Positions 22,801 to 31,925 are shown, numbered from the stretch's first letter. The stretch: DNA of 64,000 bases from Lutjanus erythropterus (GCA_020091685.1 CM034603.1:24794595-24858594); one strand, 5' to 3'. Notes: generated from the letters alone by a model not told the origin. Numbers and translations are program-made.

Positions 22801-24149
22801 ATTGTATCTTTTAATAATTATTTATCAGCCCTGGTGATTGATTCACAAAGGAGGATAAAACTGATTTAAGATTAGAATATAATTGTGTAAATATGGTAAA
22901 AGTGGTGATACTGCTTTACCCTTTCTTGCAAATTCCCCAGTAAATGTTAGAAGTCATCTGTAGCCAACACAGCCAGTATTGTTAACCCTTCAGTTTAACA
23001 TGTGTAACGTTGCCCTAATCCTTTTCTTTGTAGATGTCTCAAAGCATGTCGTCTGTGTCGTCACGGCATTCAGACAAAATCGCCATCAGAGAGTAAGTGA
23101 ATAAAAAAACAACACATGGCCTTAACATGCACGTTCTGATGTGATATTTTAACATTTTTTTTTTTTAACTGAAACTCTGACCACCATTACATGTAGTGTA
23201 ATTATACACATTATTGTGTAATTACCATTAATGTGTCGTCCTTTTTTGTTAGCAGTTTGCAGAACTCGGGTGTCATCGTTCCTTCATCTCTTTGTCCGTG
23301 TCTTTATGCCTCAGTTTCCAGGTAGGCGATTTGGTCCTAATCATCCTGGATGAAAGGCATGACAACTACGTGCTGTTCACAGTGGGTCCCACCCTCTACT
23401 TCCTCCACTCAGAGTCTCTCACTGCACTGGACCTCAAACCAGGTCAGCTTCGTTCAGACCTTCGAGACAGTGATAACTCTAGTGGTAATATTTGTTTTAT
23501 TTATTTGCTAATGAAATAAATATGCAACAGTGATTGCTCTTTATTCAATTTAATATGTCAGGCATGAATGGATTCGTAAGAATTGACACTGTATACACTA
23601 TGTACATGTGCTGTTAAAAATGGGGGTTTGTGCTTATATAAGCTTGATGTCACACGCACACAGAAGCATTTTTGTGATTTAGTGAGTGTTTAGTATTTCT
23701 TTAACAAGTGGATTTGCTTTGTTGTTTCAGCATCAGGGACCTCAAGACGGCCGTGGGTACTTGGAAAGGTGATGGAGAAGGAATACTGTCAGGCAAAAAA
23801 GGTACTAAATTCACCAAAAGTTCTCAAGTTATCTTTAACTTGTATTTTTATTGAATATACAAACAAAAATATACATGGCATAATGACATGAATGGTCCTT
23901 GAAATATATATGTATATATTTTAGTGGTATTTTTCCACACTCGGTTTGGATTAATTTTTTGGATGCACTGAATTGATCCTTGTCATTAATGCTGCTCTAT
24001 TAATTTTTTAGTAAGTTGAGCTTTCTTTGTCTTACAAAGATTTCTTTTTCTTATCTTTTTTCCTTCACCAGGCCCAGAACAGGTTCAAGGTTCCTTTAGG
24101 AACCAAGTTCTACAGAGTGAAAGCTGTTCCATGGAACAGAAAAGTATAA
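6426..24149 (+). CDS. rb1cc1: RB1-inducible coiled-coil protein 1 (FIP200), 22 coding exons
   Basis: RB1CC1/FIP200 is the large scaffold of the ULK1-ATG13-ATG101 complex. It acts in the cytosol at sites of autophagosome initiation, and its C-terminal Claw binds cargo receptors and other FIP200-interacting motifs. Joining the exons below gives 4869 nt, 1622 residues plus TAA, close to the mammalian protein of about 1,594. Order: ubiquitin-like N-terminus (about 1-75); conserved N-terminal scaffold to about 634; Ser/Pro-rich linker with FFAT-like TFDFETI (699-705), a VAP-binding motif type reported for FIP200; highly conserved acidic/serine block (about 718-773); coiled coil (about 790-1500); Claw (about 1531-1622). 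The start is the first ATG of exon 2 and gives the conserved N-terminus MKLYVFQVNNG. All introns are GT-AG and all phases agree, so the gene looks intact. Confidence 0.97.
6589..6715 (+). CDS. rb1cc1: rb1cc1 exon 3
   Basis: Residues 24-66, including VLELKHAIQAKYKIA and the conserved VVNGGECMAAERRV segment of the ubiquitin-like region. Acceptor TGTCTCAG, donor ACT|GTATGT, ends in phase 0. Confidence 0.95.
6818..6988 (+). CDS. rb1cc1: rb1cc1 exon 4
   Basis: Residues 67-123, with TNPIFLFNKEMILCDRDP and MPAVFHTVASRTQLAL, both nearly identical to the mammalian pattern. Acceptor TCTGTAG, donor CTG|GTAATT, 57 whole codons. Confidence 0.96.
7181..7383 (+). CDS. rb1cc1: rb1cc1 exon 5
   Basis: Residues 124-191, with LVHDEHLQHQGWAAIMANLD, a highly conserved N-terminal scaffold segment. 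Acceptor TTTCTCCAG, donor AAA|GTAAGT, ends in phase 2. Confidence 0.96.
7470..8195. mobile_element. MITE-like repeat in rb1cc1 intron 5 (family A, copy 1)
   Basis: About 70-80% similar by eye to 16609-17296 in intron 15 along its whole length. Shared landmarks include CCATCAGAGAT, GAGTTCAAATTAATTCTGAAT, TGACAGACAACT and ACAGCTGATCAACTTA. The right end ATATTACTCCTTTAA is inverted to the left end of the other copy. No coding capacity. Confidence 0.7.
8365..8773 (+). CDS. rb1cc1: rb1cc1 exon 6
   Basis: Residues 191-327. Starts with conserved LGTAVSVMARIPLLECLTRH, then a variable Ser/Glu-rich stretch, then conserved FNVTLLDWINVQDRPNDVES. Acceptor TAATTGCAG, donor AGG|GTGAGT, phase 0. Confidence 0.95.
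8867..9037 (+). CDS. rb1cc1: rb1cc1 exon 7
   Basis: Residues 328-384, including NMKAIKGLEDRLYALDQMIA. Acceptor CTTTCAG at 8866, donor CAG|GTATGT, 57 whole codons. Confidence 0.96.
9123..9307 (+). CDS. rb1cc1: rb1cc1 exon 8
   Basis: Residues 385-446, including GFLANQKRAENLKD and LPDLCLSHTNQLMIMLNNHR, part of the helical ATG17-like scaffold. Acceptor CTCCTGCAG, donor CAA|GTAAAA, phase 2. Confidence 0.96.
9308..10177. other. rb1cc1 intron 8, nothing recognised
   Basis: 870 bp of AT-rich intron with a few homopolymer runs. No exon or clear repeat found. Confidence 0.5.
10178..10364 (+). CDS. rb1cc1: rb1cc1 exon 9
   Basis: Residues 446-508 with the conserved run WCCYVMLHADQDGEKLQALL and TVPQMYCLAVVEVVRRKMF. 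Acceptor GCTTTAG, donor GAG|GTCAGT, phase 0. Confidence 0.96.
10826..10871. repeat. (TG)n microsatellite in intron 9
   Basis: An uninterrupted TG dinucleotide run of about 46 bases inside a 965-bp intron that otherwise shows nothing distinctive. Confidence 0.95.
11330..11411 (+). CDS. rb1cc1: rb1cc1 exon 10
   Basis: Residues 509-536 (WAYALVKDGKLLYEAEKFKR onward). Acceptor TCTTTTCAG, donor TTTA|GTAAGT, phase 1. Confidence 0.94.
11537..11601 (+). CDS. rb1cc1: rb1cc1 exon 11
   Basis: Residues 536-557, RKSFLRNRLFRGLDSWPPTS. At 65 nt it falls below a typical ORF cut-off, but conservation and both splice sites support it. Acceptor CCTTTCAG, donor TGT|GTAAGT. Confidence 0.94.
11704..11807 (+). CDS. 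rb1cc1: rb1cc1 exon 12
   Basis: Residues 558-592, TRKPRRFDDELPDISVEDLQ and CCPVEVQPF. Acceptor TGTTATAG, donor TTAT|GTAAGT, phase 2. Confidence 0.94.
11808..12506. other. rb1cc1 intron 12, nothing recognised
   Basis: 699 bp, AT-rich, with a long polypyrimidine tract before the exon 13 acceptor. No other feature seen. Confidence 0.5.
12507..12633 (+). CDS. rb1cc1: rb1cc1 exon 13
   Basis: Residues 592-634, ending in the conserved AAQSVDEMSQTITDLLSEQR. It closes the N-terminal scaffold. Acceptor TTTCTGCAG, donor AGG|GTAACG. Confidence 0.95.
12746..14682 (+). CDS. rb1cc1: rb1cc1 exon 14 (large coiled-coil exon)
   Basis: The 1937-nt giant exon codes for residues 635-1280. It begins with a Ser/Thr/Pro-rich linker, then EDLSPDSIDAQTFDFETIGH (FFAT-like TFDFETI at 699-705), then the strongly conserved LDLDSLAESPESDFMSAVNE block and the PEMMVESLYSSVINAID segment. 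From about residue 790 it is heptad-rich coiled coil (long runs of E, K, Q and L). Acceptor TTTGCAG at 12745, donor AAAAG|GTAAAT, phase 2. In-frame codons upstream of 12746 are intronic and not coding. Confidence 0.96.
14783..15127. mobile_element. MITE-like repeat in intron 14 (family B, copy 1)
   Basis: Begins TTAGGACTGCAACTAACTAT and ends TTTATTGTTGCAGCTTGA. Shares the internal landmarks GTCTGTAAAATGTCA, CCAAAAACTCAT and GGCTGGAACC with copies at 18515, 19135 (inverted) and 52349. Non-coding; common in fish from memory. Confidence 0.7.
15282..15468 (+). CDS. rb1cc1: rb1cc1 exon 15
   Basis: Residues 1280-1342 in the coiled coil, ending with the conserved KKKNEEMQNLKTSLIAEQQ. Acceptor GTCTTTCAG, donor CAG|GTTTGT. 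Confidence 0.94.
16363..16440. repeat. Fragment of a dispersed fish repeat in intron 15
   Basis: GTGGTGGAGAAAGTAGTGAT followed by CTTTTACGTAAAAGTAACAA resembles the end of a widespread fish element (GTGGTGGAAGAAGTA.. then ACTTAAGTAAAAGTA). Short and truncated; called from memory of the motif. Confidence 0.45.
16609..17296. mobile_element. MITE-like repeat in rb1cc1 intron 15 (family A, copy 2)
   Basis: Left end AAAGGAGAGATCTGTAT and right end GTTACATATTGCTCCTTTAG are inverted copies, defining a complete element of about 690 bp. Its length and order match the intron 5 copy at 7470-8195. No transposase ORF. Confidence 0.75.
17297..18390. other. Rest of rb1cc1 intron 15, nothing coding
   Basis: AT-rich. 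A 103-codon ORF at 17453-17764 has no family resemblance, and its composition is that of the surrounding intron. Confidence 0.5.
18391..18499 (+). CDS. rb1cc1: rb1cc1 exon 16
   Basis: Residues 1343-1379 of the coiled coil: TNFNTVLTREKLKKEQIIND onward. Acceptor TTTCTCTAG, donor AAAG|GTGAGT, phase 1. Confidence 0.94.
18515..18796. mobile_element. MITE-like repeat in intron 16 (family B, copy 2)
   Basis: Begins GTGCAACTGACAATTATTTT and ends TAATCGACTAATCATCGCAC, with internal ATTTAAGAAGCTGGAACCAG shared with the 14783 and 52349 copies. Same orientation as copy 1. Confidence 0.7.
18924..19796. mobile_element. Second MITE-like element in intron 16, split by a family B copy
   Basis: The left end TAGAGCTGAGTGATAT and the right end CATAATGCCAAGCAGACCTA are imperfect inverted copies of the fish TAGGGCTGGGCGATAT-type terminus. 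The middle (about 19135-19478) is an inserted family B element. Boundaries are approximate. Confidence 0.45.
19135..19478 (-). mobile_element. MITE-like repeat in intron 16 (family B, copy 3, inverted)
   Basis: Runs on the opposite strand to copies 1 and 2, ending TAGTTGCAGCCCTAATA. Contains the reverse complements of the landmarks TTACTCCTCTATT, GAATATCTTTGGGTTGT and CTGACATTTTATAGA. Inserted within the element at 18924-19796. Confidence 0.7.
19934..20231 (+). CDS. rb1cc1: rb1cc1 exon 17
   Basis: Residues 1379-1478. Starts ALIETLSEDRASVMQEKKHL (coiled coil), then an Ala/Ser-rich variable stretch, then VDSAVDASMVTVQ. Acceptor CTTGCAG, donor CCA|GTAAGC, phase 2. Confidence 0.94.
20812..20833 (+). 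other. rb1cc1: Possible cryptic alternative 3' exon in intron 17
   Basis: An excellent polypyrimidine tract and acceptor (TTTTTTCCTTTTGCAG) ends at 20811. Spliced to exon 17 in phase, it would add H-I-E-V-L-K-N and stop at TAG 20831-20833, giving a protein without the end of the coiled coil and the Claw. No polyadenylation signal is obvious close by. It could equally be a chance acceptor. Confidence 0.2.
20861..21533. mobile_element. Complete MITE (family C) in intron 17
   Basis: Terminal inverted repeats: GACAGTTCACCCCCAAAATC at the left and the inverse GATTTTGGGGTGAACTGTCC at the right, length about 670 bp. Contains TCTCTTTCCAGAAATAATGA and ATCCACAGACCTTGTTGTGA, also found at 42720-42780. 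No ORF. A frequent fish element from memory. Confidence 0.85.
21534..22374. other. Distal rb1cc1 intron 17, nothing coding
   Basis: AT-rich intron. The 118-codon ORF at 21748-22104 shows no family resemblance and is taken as chance. Confidence 0.5.
22375..22426 (+). CDS. rb1cc1: rb1cc1 exon 18
   Basis: A 52-nt exon for residues 1478-1495: DNILMSEEKQRILLLER, matching the conserved end of the coiled coil. Acceptor GCTTGCAG, donor AGG|GTAAAT. Confidence 0.93.
22526..22573 (+). CDS. rb1cc1: rb1cc1 exon 19
   Basis: A 48-nt exon, 16 codons: TLHMKEEENKRLSQRL. Acceptor GTTTCAG, donor CTG|GTCAGT. Symmetrical, so skipping would keep the frame. Confidence 0.93.
23034..23092 (+). CDS. rb1cc1: rb1cc1 exon 20
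   Basis: Residues 1512-1531: MSQSMSSVSSRHSDKIAIRD, the linker into the Claw. Acceptor CTTTGTAG, donor AGA|GTAAGT, phase 2. Confidence 0.94.
23315..23442 (+). CDS. rb1cc1: rb1cc1 exon 21 (Claw domain)
   Basis: Residues 1531-1574: FQVGDLVLIILDERHDNYVL and PTLYFLHSESLTALDLKP, the first strands of the Claw, which binds FIP200-interacting motifs in autophagy receptors. Acceptor GCCTCAG, donor CCAG|GTCAGC, phase 1. Confidence 0.96.
23731..23801 (+). CDS. rb1cc1: rb1cc1 exon 22 (Claw domain)
   Basis: Residues 1574-1597: SGTSRRPWVLGKVMEKEYCQ and AKK. The loop between exons 21 and 22 is a few residues shorter than I recall for the mammalian protein. Acceptor TTGTTTCAG, donor AAG|GTACTA. Confidence 0.95.
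24072..24149 (+). CDS. rb1cc1: rb1cc1 exon 23 (last coding exon)
   Basis: Residues 1598-1622: AQNRFKVPLGTKFYRVKAVP then WNRKV and TAA at 24147-24149, the conserved C-terminus of the Claw. Acceptor TTCACCAG. Confidence 0.96.
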   Translation, partial: AQNRFKVPLGTKFYRVKAVPWNRKV

Positions 24150-24990
24150 TAGCCAAGTAATGAGCTAAAATGTATATTTATATTGCTTAATTTTTGAACA
24201 GAAACTTCACATCATAATTCATAACTTGAAAATCGAAAGACCTTAAAAATGGAAAGAATTAAGATCGTCATCATGCTACTTTGAGTTTCAGTTCAAAATC
24301 CCACCTGCTACCACATTTTTTGTTTTTCTTTTAAACCCAGATTTGTTATTGTGGACCAAATGCTATTAACTTAATTAGGGCATGGCCCTATACACTGTGG
24401 CATTATGCCATTTGACCTGTGTGTAAAATTGAACAAAATTTGGATGTTAAATATTAGTTCTCATTATCAGCATTTGTCCTTTTGTGGAAAATACTGTGTC
24501 ATTATCAACATAATTAAATAAAAATATACATTTATTATAAATGTTTATGGAGGAATGTTCATGGCATGCATATTGATATATTTTCTTTGATTTACTTATC
24601 CAGATAAATGTTGTAGTTGGAAATGTAGTTAATGCTGTTTGTTACTCACAAAGCAGTGTGGCCCTCTCTGTCAATACTGAAATGTACATTATGGCTGACT
24701 GATGGAAAACAGTCGTCTTTGCAATCCTTGAAAAATGCACTTTCAAAAACAATGCTTTTGTTGATTTGAAAAGGGAAGTTAATTGAGCTGTCAGAACTAA
24801 GTAAATATATCAGCACAAACTTCTCACTATCATAGAATATTGATATGTAGAAAGGAATACTTTGTGACTGTGTTTCATTATCAGAAAAGACATTGTACAT
24901 TACCCATCAAATCACACATGTAACAATAAATGACTGTATTGTAAAAGATAGAGTTTTGAAACAATAAAGGATTGATCCCAAACTGATTCT
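24150..24990 (+). terminator. rb1cc1: rb1cc1 3' UTR and polyadenylation signals
   Basis: AT-rich 3' UTR after the stop. Canonical AATAAA hexamers lie at 24925-24930 and 24963-24968; the second is followed by a T/G-rich stretch, so cleavage near 24980-24995 is likely. Minus-strand ORFs here are incidental. Confidence 0.65.
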
Positions 24991-25392
24991 GCTGTTTTTA
25001 TGATGCCCAATTATTGTTCTTCCGTATTTGGGAATTATATGCAATCCTATACTGTTCATTCGGAGGTTCAAAGTTTTCCTGGTTCATGAGCAAAAACTAA
25101 TTTACTCCACCAGTATACAATTGCTAATTTTCACCAAGTCACTGGCCTGCTGTGATTTCTGTATTTAATTATGAGAAACTATTTCTTTATAGCTTGTTAC
25201 TATGAAATAAAATACCAAAAAAAAGCACATTAGTGACTTTTAGGACATATATAGTCAATTGCTTTTTAATGATGCTTTTGTAATTTTCTGGGGGATTCAG
25301 GAGTCAACATGGAATAGCGCAGTATATAGTGTATTCATTTGATTTAGCATTTTTGCTTTTGTGGAAACATTAATGTTGGCACGCTGCTGCAG

Positions 25393-25548
25393 GAAACAGA
25401 CTTCAAAAAGGCTTCAAATCGGGGCCCAAGAACGATGCGGCCCTCATGGAGAAGGAAGCCCACCAACATCACTTTCCCAGTTCACAGCGGGGAGCATAGC
25501 AGCTCTCCGCCGAGCACTCTCTACCATGTGGGTCTAGGGGTGTTTTAA
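25393..25548 (+). other. Orphan exon-like segment
   Basis: CTGCTGCAG at 25392 is followed by 51 open codons ending in TAA (25546-25548). The segment is much richer in G+C than its surroundings and translates to a non-repetitive peptide (ETDFKKASNRGPRTMRPSWR at its start). The only donor-like site (GGGTCTAG) is poor. I recognise no family. It may be a terminal exon of an unknown transcript, a conserved non-coding island, or chance. Confidence 0.25.
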
Positions 25549-28330
25549 CAATGTTTAGCTCTATTTTCTCCATTTAGCATAAGCCTGTTGTCACATTTGG
25601 ATGGCTCCTTCATAAATTGATGGTGTGATTCCTACAATTTCGGGACAGGCCTGAATGACAAAATATGCAACACAACATTCGATACCGAGGTGGCTGGCAA
25701 GCACCAACCATGTGCACTGGACAGGCTCTTAGTGTAAATGTTTACAACCCCCCACTGAGCTCAGTGCTGCTGGGAGTCACTCTCATCAGGCTGAATGGGA
25801 TTTAACATTGCCATGTGTAGTCTCTAGCTAGTTCCACCATTAAAACTGCCTTTGACTTGCTGTCTAACTTCTTTCTATAACACTTGGCTACTTATCTTCA
25901 GTACTGTATCATAAAATTTGCTGTTGTTTAGCTGTACGAGTAGTAACTACCAATGTGGTGGAAGTCTGTCTTTTGTTTTGTGGTATTTATTTCAACAGCA
26001 ATTTCAAATTTAATTTAACAAAAGATAAACAACAGTGATATGTATAAAATACTGCATGTTACAAACCTCGGCTAAGAGCGTTAAGATATGAGAACTTTGT
26101 TAATTTAGAGGGAAATTCTTGTGTTAGAGATTGTTCCAAAATTACAGTAACATGAGAATAAAGACAATAGAATATTTAATATGAAGTGAAATATAATATA
26201 TAAAGTGTATAGGGTGTGAATGCAAATTAACTGCCTAATATAATAACAATAGAAGTGAAAGAAGTAAAAAAGTAAACTAAAATATAAAAAGTAGTATTGG
26301 CAATAACATTGAAAGTATTATTGTCAGTGATATTGAGAAGTTAAAAAAAGCAGATAATAACATAGAATTACACATGATATTAAACATAAACTAAGAGTTT
26401 TAGAATAAATTGTTTTAGATTAAGTAATAATGAAGCTTGGTACTACTTTGTAGCCTTTACAAGGCAATAAAAATACATATAAATAAACAAACAGTACATT
26501 TACAGCGTACATATACACTTAGAAATATAACAAATTAAAATTCAAAAAGCCTTTTGATGAAAATAAGTTTTAGAGGTGATTTACAACATAAAAGAAGATA
26601 CTGATTTTGACACCTAGAAAGAGTTTTACCATAAATAACTGCTCTAATGGACAAGATGATAACAAATTATGCATAAATTTCTCCTGCATTTCTCTTATAT
26701 CACAATACTAAATGACTTTAAATGACTTGGCCAAATGTTCTTTAATAATTCATGAGGAAAAAAAAACAACTAAAATTTACCAGCGTAACTAACATATATC
26801 CTCATAAACGAGTTGATTCAAAATGTCTTTTATCACTATCATGCAAAAAGTTCACAAGTAAACAGAACTTTTTATGTACAAAAGCATAAATTCATCACAA
26901 ATGCACTCCAGTAATTGCATAAGGACAGGTACATTAATGCAGCTTTCAAATGCCATCAGCTATAATTCAAAGACACATTATAATGGCTTTTCTCTGCATG
27001 TCAACATATGCTGCAGGCACTAAATTAAGGTTTAGATGAGTAAATGTGAAATATCAAAAAACGATGTCAGAGACAACTCACAAAGAATGCCATACAGTCT
27101 CAGATCTCACCCTTTGTTACTGATATCCTCTCGTATTTGAAGATAATACACAAGTTGTATTTGATTTTCCAATATCTCTGACACTACACCAGATAGACGG
27201 GGCTGCAAATAAACAAGCATTATTTGTAGAGTAAATATATGCATGAACTTCAAATGATGGATAAATGAAAATAAATAGGAAAGCCTTAACATAACATTTA
27301 TATTTTCGAGAATCTAAATGGAATGAGTGTGTTGAAGAAGAGCCAAGAGGCATTAAGGCTGAAACTGCAAACCAAGGAGTAAATCGACTTAATGCCATCA
27401 CATTTCCACCCTATTCATGCCTAAGAAAAGGGTTAGGGAAAGAGATTAGGTTATATATCTGCTGTCAGGGACTGAAGAGACCAAGAAGAGAACTTCACCT
27501 AAACAGAATGATGATCAAACAGACATGCTTTAACAGACATGCTTCATAATCTCATCCGTTATTGTCCCCTCTCTGCCTTGACTACAGGTTCAGTAGAAAA
27601 TCTTAGACAGGGGCAGATTAAATGTGTGATGAAATGTCTGAGAAATATGTGAGAATGCGCAATATAAGGATGCTTGATTTTCTACCCACATGACGAACAT
27701 AATCACTATTAGTAACACATATCCACATAAATATGATAATTCAAATTTTAAACACATTTATTGGGTTCATATTGGAAATCATCACCATCTGATGGCATAG
27801 TTTTATGGATAATTACCGCCATAGAGATAATGCAGCATATGAAAGGAAAGCTTTGAGGCTTCTCCACTCACTGGGAGGAGAGTGCGTAGGTTTAGTTGTG
27901 CATCTGAGCTGTACCCAAAAGGCAAATATGTGGAAAGTTTGGTGACAAGCATCCAGGCGTGTGGTTAACAAGATTGCATCTGCCGAGCAGGAAGTGTAGG
28001 ATATAACTTAACTACATATTTAAAGGGCAAATTATTTTCACATTAAGTTCAATGCCACCAGTAATCCTTCCAAATATAGATAGAACTATTTCATTTTCAG
28101 TGGAAAAATAATTATTCAAATACCCTATAGTGCAAATCCCATTAATTTAGTGCATGACACAGTTTTTGATTTCCCACCACGAGACAAAACGGAAAAGAAT
28201 CCAGTAAACATTAAAATCTGTTGTCTTATTTTGGTAATCTGGCTGCTTACTGACAAGTAAATAATCAATACAAATAGTTCTGAAGTGTCTGAAAATAGAC
28301 AGGCGATTTAAACTGTAACTAACAGCCATG
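25549..28330. other. AT-rich intergenic DNA, no gene seen
   Basis: Long A-rich low-complexity stretches (especially 25980-26900). No exon, RNA gene or clear repeat recognised. A minus-strand ORF (27117-27401) starts with a hydrophobic, signal-like stretch but has no support. Confidence 0.45.
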
Positions 28331-28625
28331 CATTTTCCAGCTGCAGTGCAGTATTGAGGAAATGACACCAGCTTTGATGGGTTGTATAGCTTTTGAGATG
28401 AGCCTCTTTATGCCGCTTGCAGTTCCATTATGGCTTTGTTCGAAAGCTTGTTTACCTGCTGATAACATACACTGGTGGATTCAGGAGCACCGATCCAAAA
28501 TCTGCTGCCAAAGTCACTCAAGTCTCATTGTACTGCAGGAGGGGAAGAATGAAATGTTTATGCGGAGGGGAATGCAAATGCTAAATGTGAAATCAAACTA
28601 TGGGACCAATAAGGGATCAGAATAA
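28330..28625. promoter_or_regulatory. Candidate conserved non-coding island
   Basis: A balanced-composition, non-repetitive stretch within AT-rich DNA, open for 87 codons on the + strand but without convincing splice sites or a domain. Typical of a regulatory element in a gene desert. Judged on composition only. Confidence 0.25.
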
Positions 28626-29036
28626 CTTTGCCAGGTTTTATTTTTAGCCCAGTTGCAATGCTAGCTTTGTGGAGACACTCTTCAGTTTAGCCTCTGTGCA
28701 TCTGTGTGCTTAGGTTTTACTCAGTGGAGAAATGCTGCTCCAATTTTGCAAAAACATTAAAACTCTGGTTTGTTATTTTTTTCAGATAGGTAGAAGAGAA
28801 CAAAAACTATTCAATCATGCTGCACATTACTTGAATTAAACTGAAATAACCTACCTAAATGAAGAAAATACCTGATTATGATGCTGTTTGTCTCTGATAA
28901 TATTCAGTATCAAATACCCAGCAGATCAAAAACCGCTCAACCAATCTCATCGTTGTACATCACTTGAATATTTTTGGATTTCACTGTTAGAAAAGCTATG
29001 GTCTCGGGTCAAAGGAATAGCCCCTTGGTTTGCATA

Positions 29037-29345
29037 TTAAAGAGGATTTGCTAGACCTCTGTTAGCCATGCATCCCCATGCAGGCAGGTCTCCAGGGGGC
29101 CAGCAGGGCCCCACAGACGGGCAACTAGGGGGCCAGGTGACCCTGTCTCTGAGGTTAGCAGGAAACACTAAAGAGGGATGGGCAGGGAGCTGAGGAGCCA
29201 CTGAGTGCGAGTGTGCAAGGCTGGTGATGGCAGCTGTCAATGGTTTGGAAGGAGAAGCAGACAGATTGTGCGTTCTGTTGGTGCAGCCAGTTCGCCACCT
29301 GGCAGGCTTTTCCTTGTTAGAACTTCTTGCTGTTTCTGTTCTCAT
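29037..29345. promoter_or_regulatory. G+C-rich candidate regulatory island
   Basis: Sharp local rise in G+C (for example CCAGGGGGCCAGCAGGGCCC at about 29091-29110) in an AT-rich region, with open frames on both strands, as expected of G+C-rich non-coding DNA. No CpG-island density and no protein family recognised. Confidence 0.3.
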
Positions 29346-30880
29346 CAGAGAAATGTTTTTCCTCTTATCCTCTGTGTTCAGGGGAAGTTAAATTTGTCAA
29401 AATGTTTAAAGATGTTTAGTGAAATGCAATTGTTTAAAGTATGTTCTGTGCTTCCTACAGAATTGCTTCTGCTCTTGTTTGCGATTAAATGCGGAAAATA
29501 TATATTTTAGAACGTAAACCCTGCTTTGGATGGTGAGCTGTATAATTAAAATTAAGAAAATGACTACAGACAGAATTATAGAGTATAAAAGGTATGCCTT
29601 GTGAGTGCTGACCTTGTGCTACATTATTTAAGAAAGGGGGAATGTTTTAAGGGGAAGGATTTACTTATAAAAAATAATCTGTAACTTTGAAATCCCATCA
29701 TAGCCGTAAATACTGCTCCATGTTGTTCAGTTGTTAAGAAAAAATGCAAACGTAAACCATGAACAGCTTAAAAGTACATTTAAAAATCAAATTTGGCAGT
29801 CAGTCCTTGTTCCAACAGGATTAAAAAAAAGTCTTTCATTTGATATAAATATATGCAAAGAGAGTGGTGTGGTGATCTGGGTGCCAGAGGTGGCGCTTTA
29901 CTCTGGATATTCTGGCTTGGGCCTGTAAGGGACATAAATTAACATGAATTAACACATGCATGCAATAAGAAAATAATTAATTCAAGTTATCAGTCACCTC
30001 TTCCATTCCAGGAATCTGATTGACAAGATAAAGTAATGTGCAAACTGCTTTTCAAAGCTAACAGCCTGGAGCACCCCTCCTATTAGTTAGTCATTCCCTC
30101 AGTATCACACCCGGAATCTGTCATTTCACAATTTTCTCCTATAATGCATATGTGCCGCTCTCACCACTCCACTACAGCAACTGCCATCTAACAAGTTGAC
30201 ACAGAGAATGATACAATTCACGTCCAGTATTCAGTTCCATATACAGCAAGCATCTGAGGCAGACGGGTCAAGAATATGGTACATTCTGTTCTCTCTCAAA
30301 ATTGCTTTTCCAGGACTCTAGAGAAGCTAGATAAAGCTCCCATGATATCCTTCAAACACCTTAGATGAGTTTTTAGGATTTAAAATGCTCACTGGGTGTA
30401 AAAATGGTTTGTATTAATGAAATTATGCAACAATTCCTTCAGAAAGATTCGTACCCGGCTACAAAGTTTTCATTTTACCTTTATTAAACCAGCAAGTCTA
30501 TTAAGACACATTTCTTTTACATGAAAGACCACATAGTCACATAACACATTATGCATAACATAACACATGACATGAGGCATAACATAACATAACAGTCATA
30601 TAACAAATGTTTATTCACAGACATGTAACAGTCACAGTAAGATAGGACATCAGAGACATGAATGAGAAGACTGACTATTTAAAACCGTTACATTTCTCAT
30701 GAAACATGGTTTAAATATGGCATATGAATGCCTGATGTGGAGGTAGTGTTTACAAATTAAAATTGTCCGAGTTTTGCTGAGAAAACTTAATGTCTTAATG
30801 TCATAGTTTTTGAAGCAAAATAATTCCATTTAAAAATTTAGAAAGTTGAACAAGAATGACTTAGAGTACAGTTGAAATGT
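29346..30880. other. Intergenic DNA, no gene seen
   Basis: AT-rich. Around 30530-30605 there is a short irregular repeat of ATAACACAT / CATAACATAACA units. Nothing else recognised. Confidence 0.45.
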
Positions 30881-30964
30881 TAATAATAAAGTGGAGCTTT
30901 CAGTATTTGGACCATAAGAAAAAACAAATCAGAGGAAGAAGATTTTCATTTGCATTTAAAAAAT

Positions 30965-31925
30965 TAAGCCGAAATGTTGAGAATGAAGTCAAAATATTGA
31001 GAATAAAGTTGATATGCCATTTGGACTTTATTCTTCTATTTTCTATATTTTCTTATGCTTGGCACTAATATTGACGGTTCGACATTATTCTTGTCATGTC
31101 GAATTTAATCTTGAAATGCAAAATAAAAAAAAATAAAAAACTTCTTCTTCTTTATTCCACTCATACCTGACCCTAACACTCCTCTGTACATTACGTACAG
31201 CATGAACTTCAGTCTGTACTTGAACAACTTTTGAGAAATAGATCAGTTAAAAGTCCAGTCCAAGATTTACACTGATTTATTTGCAGAATATGGCAGAAAG
31301 GGAATATAATGTTCATGTATAATCACCTGAATATAAGAACTCATTTTTGTTACCTTAGAAAAGTGTTCCTCAAACTTTTTACACCAAATACCATCTCAGA
31401 AAATATCACGCTCTCCATGTAACCTACTGCCATTATGATTGATGGTAACATGTTCAGCATCGTAGGCCGACCCTTTTCATTTTACGGACAGTGAATGCAG
31501 GAAACAGGCTTATATGAAGATTATTTATTGTTGACCGTTGTTGGCCATATCCCCGCTGCCTTCACAGGAAGACAGTGGCTGACTGCCATCACAGTTTCGC
31601 TCATAACTAATAAAGAGAATGACTACATAGCTGGCTGATATTGAAAAGAAAATATTACTGGAAATATACAGAAAAGACAAAACATATTAAAATTCTAATT
31701 TAAATTACATTTCGGTGCTCATAGTATTTTCATTTGAAATTTTGTAGTATTTTGATTTTATGTTTTTAAATTAATTTCTTTCTTTCTTTTTTTATTTTAG
31801 GAGATTCCTCAGTGTACCACTAGAGGGAGCTTTTGTTAAATTTTGCATTTTGGCAATGTAGTCGAAATGTTGAAAATAAAATTGAACTTTCAAATCTTGA
31901 AAATAAAGTTACTATTTCAGCTTTA
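30965..31925. repeat. Two clusters of AATATTGAGAATAAAGTT-type repeat units
   Basis: Units like GAAATGTTGAGAATGAAGTC, AATATTGAGAATAAAGTTGA and their complements occur at 30968-31050 and again at 31860-31925 (GAAATGTTGAAAATAAAATT). They belong to a short-period interspersed fish repeat; the intervening 31.1-31.8 kb shows no gene. Confidence 0.45.

Noticed and set aside
27117-27401. Minus-strand ORF with a signal-peptide-like start
   Set aside because: I considered alkal1 because of synteny, but the sequence lacks the ALKAL cysteine-rich domain and has no supporting exon.
29037-29510. About 100-codon ORFs on both strands
   Set aside because: Explained by local high G+C; no domain, and both strands are equally open.
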